64,000 nt of DNA, taken from NCBI GenBank assembly GCA_963674805.2, contig CAXXNY010000005.1, positions 372,001-436,000 of the forward strand, given 5' to 3'. Under the pieces are notes generated by a model. It was not told where the DNA came from, made no database searches, and saw nothing but the letters and a program-made list of their open reading frames with translations. This document shows positions 52,603 to 62,478 of the stretch, in pieces (within the stretch, counting starts at the first letter, position 1; every line of letters starts with the position of its first letter). This DNA comes from CALMFG01 sp963674805 (GTDB lineage Bacteria; Bacillota; Clostridia; Christensenellales; CALMFG01). Both the position numbers and the translations under genes were made by a program.

Positions 52603-54873
52603 ATGAACAACCGACGTCCGCCGCGTATAATCTTTTTCAGACCCGTTTTTTTTGCGGCCGTTTATATCACGCTCGGCATCCTGACCGGATACTATGCCGG
52701 ACGCGATATTTGGCTGACAGCGGTTTTTGTGTGTGCGGCAATCGGCTTGGCGCTTTTTGATTGGATAAAGAACCGAAAACCAGCAGCCGCCATATTGCTG
52801 ATTCTGATGTTTGGGCTCGGAACCGGATTGATCACGCTGGAACAGATGCACGAGCGGATTCCGAACGGAGAGAGTGCCATAACAGGGCGCGTAGTGGATA
52901 CCACACATTATGAATATGCAAGCTATTATACGCTGGATGACTGGCAGGCAGCCGATGAGAATATAACGGTATCGCCTTTGAAGCGCCTAAGGGTAAAGTC
53001 AGATGACAGCACATTGGCGTTTGGGGATGTGGTTACATTCTCCGGTACGCTGGACTATCCGGATGAACAACGGAACCGGTACGGATTTAACGAGCGGTTA
53101 TATCTGTTAAGCAAGGACATCGCATATACGGCTGAAGCGGCTGACGGGGGAATAGCCGTTATTAAAAATCAGCAGAAATTGGACAGCGCGTTTTATCTGA
53201 TACGCCGGTATGTATCGGACAGCATCGATACGCATTTTTCCGAAAGCACGCGCGGGATTGCCAAAGGATTAATCCTCGGGGATAAATCGAATATCTCGGA
53301 ATCGGATTATAATGCATACCGTACAGGCGGCGCCGCCAGTATACTGGCGGTTTCCGGTCTTCACTTTGGCATCATTTCACTGTTTATATTCTGGCTGATG
53401 CGGCTGATTGGTATCGGAAGAAAACCGGCGAACATCGCGACCGGCATCATCATGCTGTTTTACGCTGGGGTGGTGGGATTTACGGTATCGGCCGTTCGCG
53501 CATTGATCATGGGCTGGCTTGTCATTGCCGCAAGCCTGCTCGGCAGGCGCAAGGACTATTTTTCGTTTCTTTGTGCGGCATATGTGCTTTCGCTGATTTT
53601 GCGTCCGTCCTCATTGTTTACGGTGGGTTTTCTGTTATCTTTTGGAGCGGTATACGCCGTCGTTCTGCTCGGCGGGAGAATCACCGCATGGATGAAAGGT
53701 ATACCCAAATTTATTTCGGCATCCGCCGCGGCGTCATTTAGCGCAACGTTGGGCACGGCGCCCATTCTCATTAACTTCTTTAATTATGTTTCCTTAATCG
53801 GGGTATTGGCAAACCTGATTATCATACCGATGGCCTCTGTCAGTGTGGTGCTGACCCTGCTCAGCGTACTGCTGGGCGATGTCGTCGGCGGTATTATCGC
53901 GATCGGCGCAGACCAAATGATACGCTGGATGAACAGTCTGATGAACTTCATTCAGTCGATTCCGTACGCGGCGGTGAACATCCGTAATCTTCCGGTCATA
54001 TTGATTATCTTATGGTTTGTGCTGATTTTTATGCTGTCGGACGAATGGGCGGTCAAACGGAAGTTAAAGCGTATCGCAAGCGCCGCAGTCGCTGGAGTGA
54101 TAGTTGTGATTTGCCTGGTGTTGCCGCTGAAAAATCCAAATGTTCTATCCTTATATTTCTTTGATGTGGGACAGGGTGACGCCATTTTGATAGAAACGCC
54201 GGATAACCAGCATTTTATGGTGGATACGAGCCGTGAATATGCTTATGATGAGATTGAGCGCTATTTACTGTCCGATGGGATTCATCTGGACGGCTTGTTC
54301 CTGACGCATGCGGACAGCGACCATACCGGCGGGTATCAACAGCTGATTGATAACGGATTTGTGTCGCACATTTATATTGCGGCGGCAGATGATGCGGACT
54401 ACGGGTTTTATCAAAACATAACCATAGACAGATTATCGCGCGGAGACCGTTTCCCGATCGGGAAAGATACGCTGATGCGTGTGATACATCCAGAAGCCGG
54501 ATTTAGTTCGGAAAGTGATAACCAATTATCGCTTTGCATGATGATTGAGTACAAAGATTATAAGATCTTGCTGACTGGCGATATCGACGATGATATCGAA
54601 CAGCGGCTGAGTAATCTGTGGCTGGATGTGGACGTATTAAAGGTGGCGCACCACGGCTCACGCTACGGGTCTACACCTGAATTTTTAAGCAAGACTACGC
54701 CGGAAATCGCGGTGATTCAATGCGGCGAGAATGTCTACGGGCATCCTGCGGATGAAACGCTGTACCATTTAAAACAGGCGTGTGATATAATTTACCGGAC
54801 AGATACCTGCGGCGGCATCATGCTGACGTTTGGAGACGATATAAACTCAGAAACGGTGATTGATAGCCCATGA
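52603..54873 (+). CDS. comEC: DNA internalization competence protein ComEC/Rec2
   Basis: 756 residues. N-terminal membrane helices and a DUF4131 domain (about 30-190), the central competence channel domain (about 210-490, GLILGDKSNISESDYNAYR, AVSGLHFGIISLF) and a C-terminal MBL domain (about 510-756, VGQGDAILIE and LTHADSDHTGG). It transports single-stranded DNA through the membrane. Whether the cell is naturally competent cannot be judged from this window. It overlaps holA by four bases. Confidence 0.93.
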   Translation: MNNRRPPRIIFFRPVFFAAVYITLGILTGYYAGRDIWLTAVFVCAAIGLALFDWIKNRKPAAAILLILMFGLGTGLITLEQMHERIPNGESAITGRVVDTTHYEYASYYTLDDWQAADENITVSPLKRLRVKSDDSTLAFGDVVTFSGTLDYPDEQRNRYGFNERLYLLSKDIAYTAEAADGGIAVIKNQQKLDSAFYLIRRYVSDSIDTHFSESTRGIAKGLILGDKSNISESDYNAYRTGGAASILAVSGLHFGIISLFIFWLMRLIGIGRKPANIATGIIMLFYAGVVGFTVSAVRALIMGWLVIAASLLGRRKDYFSFLCAAYVLSLILRPSSLFTVGFLLSFGAVYAVVLLGGRITAWMKGIPKFISASAAASFSATLGTAPILINFFNYVSLIGVLANLIIIPMASVSVVLTLLSVLLGDVVGGIIAIGADQMIRWMNSLMNFIQSIPYAAVNIRNLPVILIILWFVLIFMLSDEWAVKRKLKRIASAAVAGVIVVICLVLPLKNPNVLSLYFFDVGQGDAILIETPDNQHFMVDTSREYAYDEIERYLLSDGIHLDGLFLTHADSDHTGGYQQLIDNGFVSHIYIAAADDADYGFYQNITIDRLSRGDRFPIGKDTLMRVIHPEAGFSSESDNQLSLCMMIEYKDYKILLTGDIDDDIEQRLSNLWLDVDVLKVAHHGSRYGSTPEFLSKTTPEIAVIQCGENVYGHPADETLYHLKQACDIIYRTDTCGGIMLTFGDDINSETVIDSP

Positions 54874-55868
54874 CCTTTCGTGAATTCACAGAAAAATTAA
54901 AAACGCCGTCAGAAATAAAACTGGTTTTGATACACGGCGAAAACGCCTATTTGAAACAGCGGGCGCTTGAGGCTGTCATCCATGTCTTTAATACCGATGA
55001 TGCGGGGCTGGATATTGACCGGTTTGATGAAAAGGCAGAAACATCAGACATTATGCTTGCCTGTGATACGCTGCCTTTTGCGCAGGAAAAGCGCATTGTC
55101 ATCGTTAATGATTTCGGCGGATTAAAATCCGGCGCAAAAACCGGAGATGCGATGGCGGAATATACCGCTCAAATCCCGTCTCATGCGGTACTTGTATTTG
55201 TGATGTCCGATGGTGCGGACAAACGCAAGAAGCTCTATAAAGCCATTAAAAAACATGGATTGGATGCGGAGTTGAACAATCCGACCGAAGGCGAACTTGT
55301 TCAGTGGATAATCGCCGAATTTGCGCAGGAAGGAAAGAAAACAACCAGAGAGCAGGCTCACTTGATGATTACCCTTTGCGGCCAGGATATGGTCAGCCTG
55401 AAGGGCGAGATTGAAAAGCTCTGTGCTTATACAGATGGTGATGTAATCAGCACTTCGGATATCCGCTATATCGTGTCTAAGTCGCTGGAATATAACGTCT
55501 TTCTGCTCCATGACTATTTGATTAAAAAGGACATTTCAGGCGCGCTTGCGCTGTATCAGGATATTATTGAGACCGAAAAAAGCCCGTTCGGGGTTTTGGG
55601 TTTGATTGCGTCCAAGTTCCGGATGATGTTTAAGGGGCGGGCGCTTTTGGACGCGAATTATCCGCAGGACCGGGCGATCAGCCTGATGGGCGGGCATCCT
55701 TATGCCGCGAAAATCGCGCTCAAAGAGTGCCGGGCATTTTCGGCGGAACAGCTGATTGACGGTATCCGGGAACTGGCGGAACTGGATTATCGGATTAAAA
55801 GCGGCGGCGCTGATGCGGCACTGGCGGTTGAAGCCGTTTTGCTTAAAATCTATGGAGTGACCGCATGA
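54870..55868 (+). CDS. holA: DNA polymerase III subunit delta
   Basis: 332 residues, clamp-loader wrench subunit. LIHGENAYLKQRALEAV, ILACDTLPFAQEKRIVIV-like strand and the C-terminal ALDYRIKSG-type ending (LAELDYRIKSGGADAALAVE) are typical. comEC followed by holA is a frequent Bacillota arrangement. Confidence 0.93.
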   Translation: MTFREFTEKLKTPSEIKLVLIHGENAYLKQRALEAVIHVFNTDDAGLDIDRFDEKAETSDIMLACDTLPFAQEKRIVIVNDFGGLKSGAKTGDAMAEYTAQIPSHAVLVFVMSDGADKRKKLYKAIKKHGLDAELNNPTEGELVQWIIAEFAQEGKKTTREQAHLMITLCGQDMVSLKGEIEKLCAYTDGDVISTSDIRYIVSKSLEYNVFLLHDYLIKKDISGALALYQDIIETEKSPFGVLGLIASKFRMMFKGRALLDANYPQDRAISLMGGHPYAAKIALKECRAFSAEQLIDGIRELAELDYRIKSGGADAALAVEAVLLKIYGVTA

Positions 55869-57334
55869 CACCCATTACCTTGTACACCAATACGCCCGAA
55901 TTCTATAACGATATTTGTGAGGAAATCCGGCTTTTTTTCAGTGCAGACCAGATTATACTAAAAGAGAATCCAATCACACCGGCACCGCCGGACCAGCGCT
56001 ATTTTTCCCATACCGTTTCAGAGCAAAACGGAAAGGGGCGTTCTGAAACCGTCATTTATAACGACAGTGCCGCGTCAAGCCCTGGAATCGCTTTTTTTGA
56101 GCTGGATAAAGCAGATCCGATTGCGGCAAAGCGCCAAAAGAAAGCGGCGGTGAAGTTAAGCACTTATCTGGCGTTGAAAGCCTTGACCGGGAAACAGCCG
56201 TTATGGGGAGCGCTGACCGGAATCCGGCCGACCAAGCTTTTGAGAGAGCAGGAAAACAGGACAGGGATATCCGAAGCAAAGCGGTATTTGATTAAGACAC
56301 TGGAGGTCTCAGAAGACCGGTACCGGCTCGCGAAACAAATTATCGACCGTCAGCGGCCGATTATCGACACCGCAGGGGATAATGCGATGGATATTTATAT
56401 CAATATCCCGTTCTGTCCCAGCCGGTGCGCCTACTGTTCGTTTTTATCTGCCGTTACATCCGAAGGGGATCCGGTACAGCAAGTTTATATGGATATGCTG
56501 ATAAAAGAGATTAAGGCAATGTCGCCGGTTATAGCGGCGCACCATATCCGATCGGTTTATATCGGCGGGGGGACGCCGACCAGTTTGGATGACGCTCAGT
56601 TTGAACGTTTGCTTCACATAATCAAGGCGCACATCCCGCACGTACCGGAGTTTACCGTGGAAGCCGGAAGGCCGGATACCATCACACCGGAAAAGCTGGC
56701 ATGTATGCGCCGCCATCAGGTAACGCGCATCAGCATCAATCCGCAGACATTTCGCGACAGCACGTTGACGCGCGTCGGGCGTAACCATTCAATAGAAGAC
56801 TTTAATCGGGCCTATCGGCTTGCCAAGGCAAACGGTTTTGACCACATTAACATCGACCTGATATTCGGACTGCCGGGTGAGCGGCTGCGGGATATGAAGC
56901 GGAGTCTGAAAAAAGCCATTCGGCAAAAACCCGAAAGCATCACGATCCATACACTTGCGATTAAAAACGCGTCTAAATTAACGCGGGATATTGCATACAG
57001 TGAAAAGGAAGCGGTTGTATTAAAAGCAGTGGATGATGGCAGAAAGACATGTGAAAAACAGGGATTATATCCGTATTATATGTACCGCCAGAAATATATG
57101 AAGGGCAATCTTGAAAACGTCGGGTATTGTAAACCCGGAAACGAGTCGGTGTATAATATCGACATGATGGAAGAAGTTTGCTCGGTGCTGGCCCTCGGTG
57201 CAGGTGCAATATCAAAACGCGTCTATCCGAGCGGCGGCAGGCTGGAGCGCTGTGCCAACGTTAAGGATATCAAGGGGTATATTGACAGGATTAACGAGAT
57301 GATTGCAACAAAAAAAGCGCACTTCGGATTTTAG
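55865..57334 (+). CDS. hemZ: HemZ-like radical SAM coproporphyrinogen dehydrogenase
   Basis: 489 residues. An N-terminal domain (about 1-165, with LWGALTGIRPTKLLRE) particular to HemZ precedes the radical SAM barrel (about 170-400). The cluster motif is CPSRCAYCSF, followed by YIGGGTPTSLDDAQF and IDLIFGLPGER, and a HemN-type C-terminal part. HemZ-type proteins are related to oxygen-independent coproporphyrinogen oxidase, but many clostridial members lie in genomes without full heme synthesis. No other heme gene is seen here, so the substrate is uncertain. It overlaps holA by four bases. Confidence 0.88.
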   Translation: MTPITLYTNTPEFYNDICEEIRLFFSADQIILKENPITPAPPDQRYFSHTVSEQNGKGRSETVIYNDSAASSPGIAFFELDKADPIAAKRQKKAAVKLSTYLALKALTGKQPLWGALTGIRPTKLLREQENRTGISEAKRYLIKTLEVSEDRYRLAKQIIDRQRPIIDTAGDNAMDIYINIPFCPSRCAYCSFLSAVTSEGDPVQQVYMDMLIKEIKAMSPVIAAHHIRSVYIGGGTPTSLDDAQFERLLHIIKAHIPHVPEFTVEAGRPDTITPEKLACMRRHQVTRISINPQTFRDSTLTRVGRNHSIEDFNRAYRLAKANGFDHINIDLIFGLPGERLRDMKRSLKKAIRQKPESITIHTLAIKNASKLTRDIAYSEKEAVVLKAVDDGRKTCEKQGLYPYYMYRQKYMKGNLENVGYCKPGNESVYNIDMMEEVCSVLALGAGAISKRVYPSGGRLERCANVKDIKGYIDRINEMIATKKAHFGF

Positions 57335-57356
57335 TCCGAGTACGCTTTATTTTTTT
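57314..57356. terminator. Bidirectional terminator between hemZ and the PBP gene
   Basis: AAAGCGCACT(T)CGGA / TCCGAGTACGCTTT stem with a six-base loop; A-run on the left, T-run on the right. It overlaps the hemZ stop codon. Confidence 0.8.
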
Positions 57357-57358
57357 AA

Positions 57359-60145
57359 TTAACCGCCGCCTTCTTCGGCTTCCTCGGCAGCTGAGGTGTT
57401 GTACTTGAGTATAATTGACTGGAAGAGCACATCCAGTGCATCGGTCTTGCTGACGATTTCATTGGACGTACGCGCTTCATTCGCGATCATGGTTTCCAAA
57501 GCCTCTATCATTTCATACAGCGCGTTCGCGTCATTCGTTTCAATCACATCTGCGCTATCCTGAATATATGTTGTGACATCGGCGATTTTAGCGTTGGCCA
57601 GCGACACGGCATGCGGCCGCTTCACTGTGTTTTCTTCCCAATTGGCGTTGTGCACCGTGCAGTAATAGCTGCTGTACAGTTCGGGGTTCGCCATGATCGT
57701 TGACGCAGGAACATCTGCATTAACAAATAACAGCGGGAAGATACTGCTTCGCAATTCTTCAGAAATATCAAAGTACGGGGATTCAATATCAAGGAACACA
57801 GGGGACGCTTCGATAATCTGGCTTTCCGGACAATACGGTCCTGCGAACCGGTGCGATGTGGCGCAAATGGCCGATACCGGCATATGTACGTCACAGGTTT
57901 CCGTCGGTACGGTGTCCGCCGTGAACCAGTCGGTGATTAATGCGCGTCCGGATAAATCCTCAGAACAGTATTCTGTCGCCAGCTTTCCGGAGACAGGGCA
58001 TACCGTGGCTTTGACCAATCCCAATGCCGCCGGATCGATATCAATGATGGCCTTGTTCTCAAGCCCTTTGTGTATTGTTGACATGAAATCCTGCCAGAGC
58101 GGTGCCGCATAAGAAGAAGCGTAAGCATTGCTTTTCAACGGCTTATAATCATCATGCCCGATCCAAAGCGCCGCCGAATAATACGGCGTGATTCCGGAAA
58201 AATAGATACCGCGGTTTTCCTGGTTGGTGCCGGTCTTGCCGCCGACGGTCATGCCCGAAATACGTGCATTCTTGCCGGTGCCTTTTTCAACGACGTCTTC
58301 CAGCATATCCGTAACCAGATAGGCCGTTGCGGTTGAAAACGCTTTTCGGTGCACCTGAGTCTGCGTGGCGTCATATAAGACGTTGCCTTCTTTATCCAGC
58401 ACCAGTGTAAAGGAAATGGGGCTGATATATTCGCCGCCGTTCGCAAGGCAGCCAAAACCGACCGCCATCTCAACCGGTGTTAAGCCGGATGTGCCGAGCG
58501 AAAGTCCGGCCGGATCGGCGTTGATGTGTTTCGGGTTGACACCCATGCTGATGAGGTATTCTTTTGACTTTTCAATACCCACGTGGTACATCAAAATCCG
58601 TGCCGCAATAATGTTGATTGAGTTTGTTAAACCGTACCGGACAGACCGGGGGCCGAAAGTGCTTTCGGATGTCGCGGGGTAACCGGTTGGCGTATTCCAT
58701 CCGGTGATGGGAACCGGAATATTATCGATGATTGAGGCGGGGGACAGCCCTAAGTCAATCGCCGGCGCATACACCGACAGCGGTTTGATGGCTGAACCAA
58801 CGGGCATGGTTGCGTTGACACGGTTGATGCCCTTCTGAATATCCGGATTTTCACGTCCGCCGACGATGGCGCGGAGCTGGCCGGTTTTATAGTCAAAGAC
58901 GACTGCCGCCGCCTGCGGCTGTATCGTTTCGGTAATGCTGCCGTCTGCATTTTTTGTGGTGACAATACCGTCGCTGGTCTTTGCCATGCTGGGGTATTTC
59001 TCCCATGTGGACAACGATTCTTCGACCGCGTTTTGCACCAGCGGATCCACCGTGGTATATATCCGGTAACCGTTGTTTCTGATTTCAAGCTCAACGGCAC
59101 TGCGGTTTGCGGCATCATCGGTTTTCATGTTGCGGGATTCAAGTAATTTGGTGATGACTTCGTCGATCGCATATTCCACAAAATACGGCATATTATACAT
59201 CGAATGTACGGTGGACTCTTCGACGATATTGAGTTGCTCTTCGATTGCCGCATCATGCTCTTCTTTGGTGATATATCCGGCTTCATACATCCGGTTCAAC
59301 ACCAGATTTACCCGGCTTTCCACACGTTCGATACTGCCGGAGCCGTAATAAGCCCGGCGCGGATTGTGTGAATAGGGGTTTTGGGTGATGCCGGCAAGCA
59401 GGGCGCATTCCTTAATGCTCAGCTCGTCCAAGTCTTTGTTTAAATAATCCTTTGCCGCTGCTTTGACACCGTAGTTTCCGGAGCCGAGGTCGATTGTGTT
59501 TAAATACGAGACTAAAATCTCATCTTTTGTATATTCGTTTTCTAATTGTATGGCTAAAAACGCTTCCTGAATCTTGCGCTTATAAGTCTTGTCAAAAGTT
59601 AAAAGGGTATTCTTGATGAGCTGCTGGGTGATAGTGCTGCCGCCCTGTACGCTCTCGTTCATGAAGTTGGAGATGGCCGATCCGACCAGCCGCTTGATAT
59701 CGATGCCGCTGTGATAATAGAACCGCACATCCTCAACCGACACAAAAGCGTCTTTGAGCATATCCGGTATTTCGTCGGAGTTCGCCCATTCGCGGTTTTC
59801 CGTACCCACATATGCGGCGAGAAAATCACCGTTTTTATCATAGAGATAGGTGGTTTCGGCCTGGTTGGCGATTTCTTCGGTATTGAGTGTCGGGGTGGTT
59901 TCCAGATATGCTTTGGCGATGCCCCATACTGCGCCGAACGCAATCACACCAATCATAAATATCGAAAGGATGAGGATCTTGATGGTCTTTAAGAGGACGC
60001 CGATATAAAAGTTGGGCTTCCGGTCGCGCTGTTTAAAAATAGAACCATGCGCCTCCCCGAATTTAAGCAGACGGGTTGCCGACATGGTGTGGGTTTCAGC
60101 GGAGTCTTTCTTTTTGAATATATGCTTTAAATCAATTTTTTTCAT
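57359..60145 (-). CDS. Class A penicillin-binding protein (PBP1A-like)
   Basis: 928 residues from the ATG at 60145. Cytoplasmic basic part, one membrane helix (about 50-75), glycosyltransferase domain with SVEDVRFYYHSGID (catalytic Glu) and GGSTITQQLIKN, then a transpeptidase domain with SAIKP (Ser nucleophile), TNSINI and KTGTNQ. The tail (about 730-830) has paired cysteines (CPVSGKLATEYC, PETCDVH-like, CATSHRFAGPYC), common in clostridial PBP1A. The frame stays open upstream to 60205, but that ATG would sit at the predicted transcription start, and neither ATG has a good ribosome site. The only strong Shine-Dalgarno leads to an out-of-frame ATG-AGT-TAA. Confidence 0.9.
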   Translation of the reverse strand: MKKIDLKHIFKKKDSAETHTMSATRLLKFGEAHGSIFKQRDRKPNFYIGVLLKTIKILILSIFMIGVIAFGAVWGIAKAYLETTPTLNTEEIANQAETTYLYDKNGDFLAAYVGTENREWANSDEIPDMLKDAFVSVEDVRFYYHSGIDIKRLVGSAISNFMNESVQGGSTITQQLIKNTLLTFDKTYKRKIQEAFLAIQLENEYTKDEILVSYLNTIDLGSGNYGVKAAAKDYLNKDLDELSIKECALLAGITQNPYSHNPRRAYYGSGSIERVESRVNLVLNRMYEAGYITKEEHDAAIEEQLNIVEESTVHSMYNMPYFVEYAIDEVITKLLESRNMKTDDAANRSAVELEIRNNGYRIYTTVDPLVQNAVEESLSTWEKYPSMAKTSDGIVTTKNADGSITETIQPQAAAVVFDYKTGQLRAIVGGRENPDIQKGINRVNATMPVGSAIKPLSVYAPAIDLGLSPASIIDNIPVPITGWNTPTGYPATSESTFGPRSVRYGLTNSINIIAARILMYHVGIEKSKEYLISMGVNPKHINADPAGLSLGTSGLTPVEMAVGFGCLANGGEYISPISFTLVLDKEGNVLYDATQTQVHRKAFSTATAYLVTDMLEDVVEKGTGKNARISGMTVGGKTGTNQENRGIYFSGITPYYSAALWIGHDDYKPLKSNAYASSYAAPLWQDFMSTIHKGLENKAIIDIDPAALGLVKATVCPVSGKLATEYCSEDLSGRALITDWFTADTVPTETCDVHMPVSAICATSHRFAGPYCPESQIIEASPVFLDIESPYFDISEELRSSIFPLLFVNADVPASTIMANPELYSSYYCTVHNANWEENTVKRPHAVSLANAKIADVTTYIQDSADVIETNDANALYEMIEALETMIANEARTSNEIVSKTDALDVLFQSIILKYNTSAAEEAEEGGG

Positions 60146-60177
60146 AAGCAGATGATCGGCGGATATTGGCCCGCCGG

Positions 60178-60197
60178 TTAACTCATATCGTCTCCTC
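60178..60197 (-). promoter_or_regulatory. Shine-Dalgarno with minimal upstream ORF (Met-Ser-stop) before the PBP gene
   Basis: On the minus strand GAGGAGA (60191-60197) is followed four bases later by ATG AGT TAA. A GGCGG / CCGCC hairpin then lies between this and the PBP ATG at 60145. Possibly a regulatory leader, or the true start is different from my choice. Confidence 0.35.
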
Positions 60198-60214
60198 AGA
60201 TTCATTCATGGGGT

Positions 60215-60223
60215 ATTATAACA
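60215..60223 (-). promoter_or_regulatory. Extended -10 promoter of the PBP gene
   Basis: Minus strand TGTTATAAT. No convincing -35. Predicted transcription start near 60208. Confidence 0.55.
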
Positions 60224-60261
60224 TATTTCTTTTGACCGGTCTGTGAATTTAATCTGACGGG

Positions 60262-61305
60262 TTATTCATCCAGAAAAGAAAGCTGGTCGGTCGGCTTATC
60301 GCTTTCTAAATAAGGCAGGCCCAGATGCAGGTACGCCAGCCGCGTCGCCATGCGCCCTTTCGGCGTGCGTTTTAAAAAGCCCAGCTGGAGCAGGTACGGC
60401 TCATAGACGTCCTCAATCGTGCCGGATTCTTCGCCGGTAGAGGCGGCCAGATTTTCCAGCCCGACAGGCCCGCCGTCAAACTTTTCGATGACACAGAGCA
60501 GCAGCTCACGGTCCATATTATCCAGCCCGAGACGGTCAACCTCCAGAAGGTCAAGCCCGTTTTTTGCCGCGTTTAAGTCTATATGCCCGTCGCCCTTGAT
60601 TTGTGCATAATCCCGCACCCGGCGTAATAAGCGGTTTGCGATACGCGGGGTTCCCCGTGACCGCATGGATATTTCATGTGCGCCGGCATCATTGATGATA
60701 ACATCGAGTATGGATGCCGACCGCAGAACAATCTGTTTTAATTCATCCGGCGAATACATCAGCAGGCGGTTGAGCAGGCCGAAACGATCGCGCAGCGGCG
60801 ATGTCAGGTTGCCCGCACGGGTGGTGGCGCCCACGAGTGTAAACTTCGGCAGGTCAATGCGGAGCGACCGCGCACTGGGGCCCTTGCCGATGATAATATC
60901 GAGCGCAAAGTCCTCCATCGCAGGGTATAAAACTTCTTCAACGCTGGTGTTCAGCCGGTGGATTTCATCGATGAACAGCACATCCCCCTCGCCGAGGTTG
61001 GTCAAAATCGCGGCTAAGTCACCCGGACGCTCTATCGCGGGTCCGGAGGTGACGCGGATGCTCACATTCATTTCGTTCGCGATAATATGTGATAAACAGG
61101 TCTTACCGAGGCCGGGAGGCCCGTGAAGCAGGACATGATCCAGCGGTTCGCCGCGCTGTTTTGCCGCCTCGATAAAGATACGCATCTGTTCCTTGACTTT
61201 GGCCTGGCCGACAAATTCGTCCAGCGTTTTCGGGCGCAGGGAATAATCGACTGTATCTAAAACATCACTGTTGAGTGCACTGACGATTCTTTTTTCTTCT
61301 TCCAT
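60262..61305 (-). CDS. ruvB: Holliday junction branch migration helicase RuvB
   Basis: 347 residues. AAA+ ATPase: LRPKTLDEFVGQAKVKEQM, Walker A HGPPGLGKTCL, Walker B VLFIDEIHRL, sensor GATTRAGNLTSPLRDRFG and the C-terminal winged helix (TEEPYLLQLGFLKRTPKGR-like). It drives branch migration with RuvA. Last gene of ruvC-ruvA-ruvB. Confidence 0.97.
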   Translation of the reverse strand: MEEEKRIVSALNSDVLDTVDYSLRPKTLDEFVGQAKVKEQMRIFIEAAKQRGEPLDHVLLHGPPGLGKTCLSHIIANEMNVSIRVTSGPAIERPGDLAAILTNLGEGDVLFIDEIHRLNTSVEEVLYPAMEDFALDIIIGKGPSARSLRIDLPKFTLVGATTRAGNLTSPLRDRFGLLNRLLMYSPDELKQIVLRSASILDVIINDAGAHEISMRSRGTPRIANRLLRRVRDYAQIKGDGHIDLNAAKNGLDLLEVDRLGLDNMDRELLLCVIEKFDGGPVGLENLAASTGEESGTIEDVYEPYLLQLGFLKRTPKGRMATRLAYLHLGLPYLESDKPTDQLSFLDE

Positions 61306-61320
61306 TCATTTTGCTCCGTT

Positions 61321-61896
61321 TTATCCAAGCCGTTTTAAGGCTAATAAGACTAAATCTTCTGTGGTATCGCCAAGGCTTCTGACCGAGGCAATGGCTTTTA
61401 ATGCTTCGGCACGCCGGTAACCCAGAGAAACCAGTGCGTTGACGGCTTCAATTTCTGGGTTGGAAGCCGCGCCCGGAGCGATATCCGCCAAGAGATTATC
61501 GTTAGTTACGCGTTCTCTCAGTTCCAGAATAATACGCTCGGCGGTCTTTCTGCCGACGCCGGATACAGGCGTAAACGCTGAAATATCTGATGAAATAATC
61601 GCAGCCGCCAGTTCTCCCGCACTCATGGTGGTGAGGACGGAAAGTGCGACTTTCGGACCGATGCCGGATATTGCAATCAGCTTGATGAACATATCCTTTT
61701 CGGTTTCGGTCAGGAAACCATAAAGGCTCTGTTCGTCCTCTTTGACCACAAAATGCGTATATAATTTGGCGTTTTCTTTGTCAATATGGGACAGCGCATG
61801 GGTGTTGGTGAAAATTCGATAGCCGATTCCGCCGGCTTCAATCACGATGAAATTCGTGCCGGTGTCGGCCACCCTCCCGCTGATGTATGCGTACAT
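61321..61896 (-). CDS. ruvA: Holliday junction DNA-binding protein RuvA
   Basis: 191 residues. N-terminal OB fold (MYAYISGRVADTGTNFIVIE), two helix-hairpin-helix motifs (ISGIGPKVALSVL and VSGVGRKTAERIILEL) and the C-terminal domain that contacts RuvB. AAGGAG lies eight bases before the ATG. Confidence 0.97.
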   Translation of the reverse strand: MYAYISGRVADTGTNFIVIEAGGIGYRIFTNTHALSHIDKENAKLYTHFVVKEDEQSLYGFLTETEKDMFIKLIAISGIGPKVALSVLTTMSAGELAAAIISSDISAFTPVSGVGRKTAERIILELRERVTNDNLLADIAPGAASNPEIEAVNALVSLGYRRAEALKAIASVRSLGDTTEDLVLLALKRLG

Positions 61897-61912
61897 AAAA
61901 AATGCTCCTTGG

Positions 61913-62407
61913 TTATTTAATCATGAATTTATCTTTAAACTTGCTGCTGTGTGCGTGACAGATTGCAACCGCAAGCGCATCCGCCGCATCATCGGGCTTC
62001 GGAATACTCTTTAATGATAACAGCATTTTGACCATCGCCTGTATCTGCGCTTTATCCGCGCGTCCGTATCCGCAAATGGCCTGTTTGACCTGAAGCGGCG
62101 TATATTCGAATAATTCAATGCCGCTTCTCTGGGCAGAAACAAGTGCCGTGCCCCTGGCGTGCCCGACAGTCAGCGCCGTTTTGACGTTTTTATTAAAAAA
62201 CAATTCTTCAAAAGCGATCGCATCCGGCTTGAATTTATCGATCAGAGATGTCATACTGTCATAAATGAGTGATAAGCGCAATGGCAGCGGCGTACCGGCT
62301 TGTGTAAGCACCGTGCCGTAGTCAACGACGGACATCCTTTTTTGATCGTAATCGATGACACCATAACCCATAATGGCGAGGCCGGGGTCGATACCCAAAA
62401 TTATCAA
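61913..62407 (-). CDS. ruvC: Crossover junction endodeoxyribonuclease RuvC
   Basis: 164 residues. It resolves Holliday junctions. Acidic residues of the active site: Asp in ILGIDPGLAIMGYGVI, Glu in AIAFEELFFNKN, and the two Asp in PDDAADALAVAICH. The start chosen is a TTG at 62407, eight bases after TAGGAG, which places the protein N terminus exactly where RuvC proteins begin. The longer frame from 62494 adds 29 unrelated residues and runs through the promoter. Confidence 0.93.
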   Translation of the reverse strand: MIILGIDPGLAIMGYGVIDYDQKRMSVVDYGTVLTQAGTPLPLRLSLIYDSMTSLIDKFKPDAIAFEELFFNKNVKTALTVGHARGTALVSAQRSGIELFEYTPLQVKQAICGYGRADKAQIQAMVKMLLSLKSIPKPDDAADALAVAICHAHSSKFKDKFMIK

Positions 62408-62429
62408 GTGATTGTCTCCTAACCTTGTC

Positions 62430-62460
62430 ATTATACACAAAAACTTGGGGTTTGTGTGAA
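62430..62460 (-). promoter_or_regulatory. Candidate promoter of ruvCAB
   Basis: Minus strand TTCACA and TATAAT with a long 19-base spacer. An inverted repeat ACACAAA / TTTGTGT (62435-62441 with 62451-62457) fills the spacer and may be an operator. It does not resemble a LexA box. Confidence 0.45.
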
Positions 62461-62478
62461 AAGAAAACGAAAAAAGGC

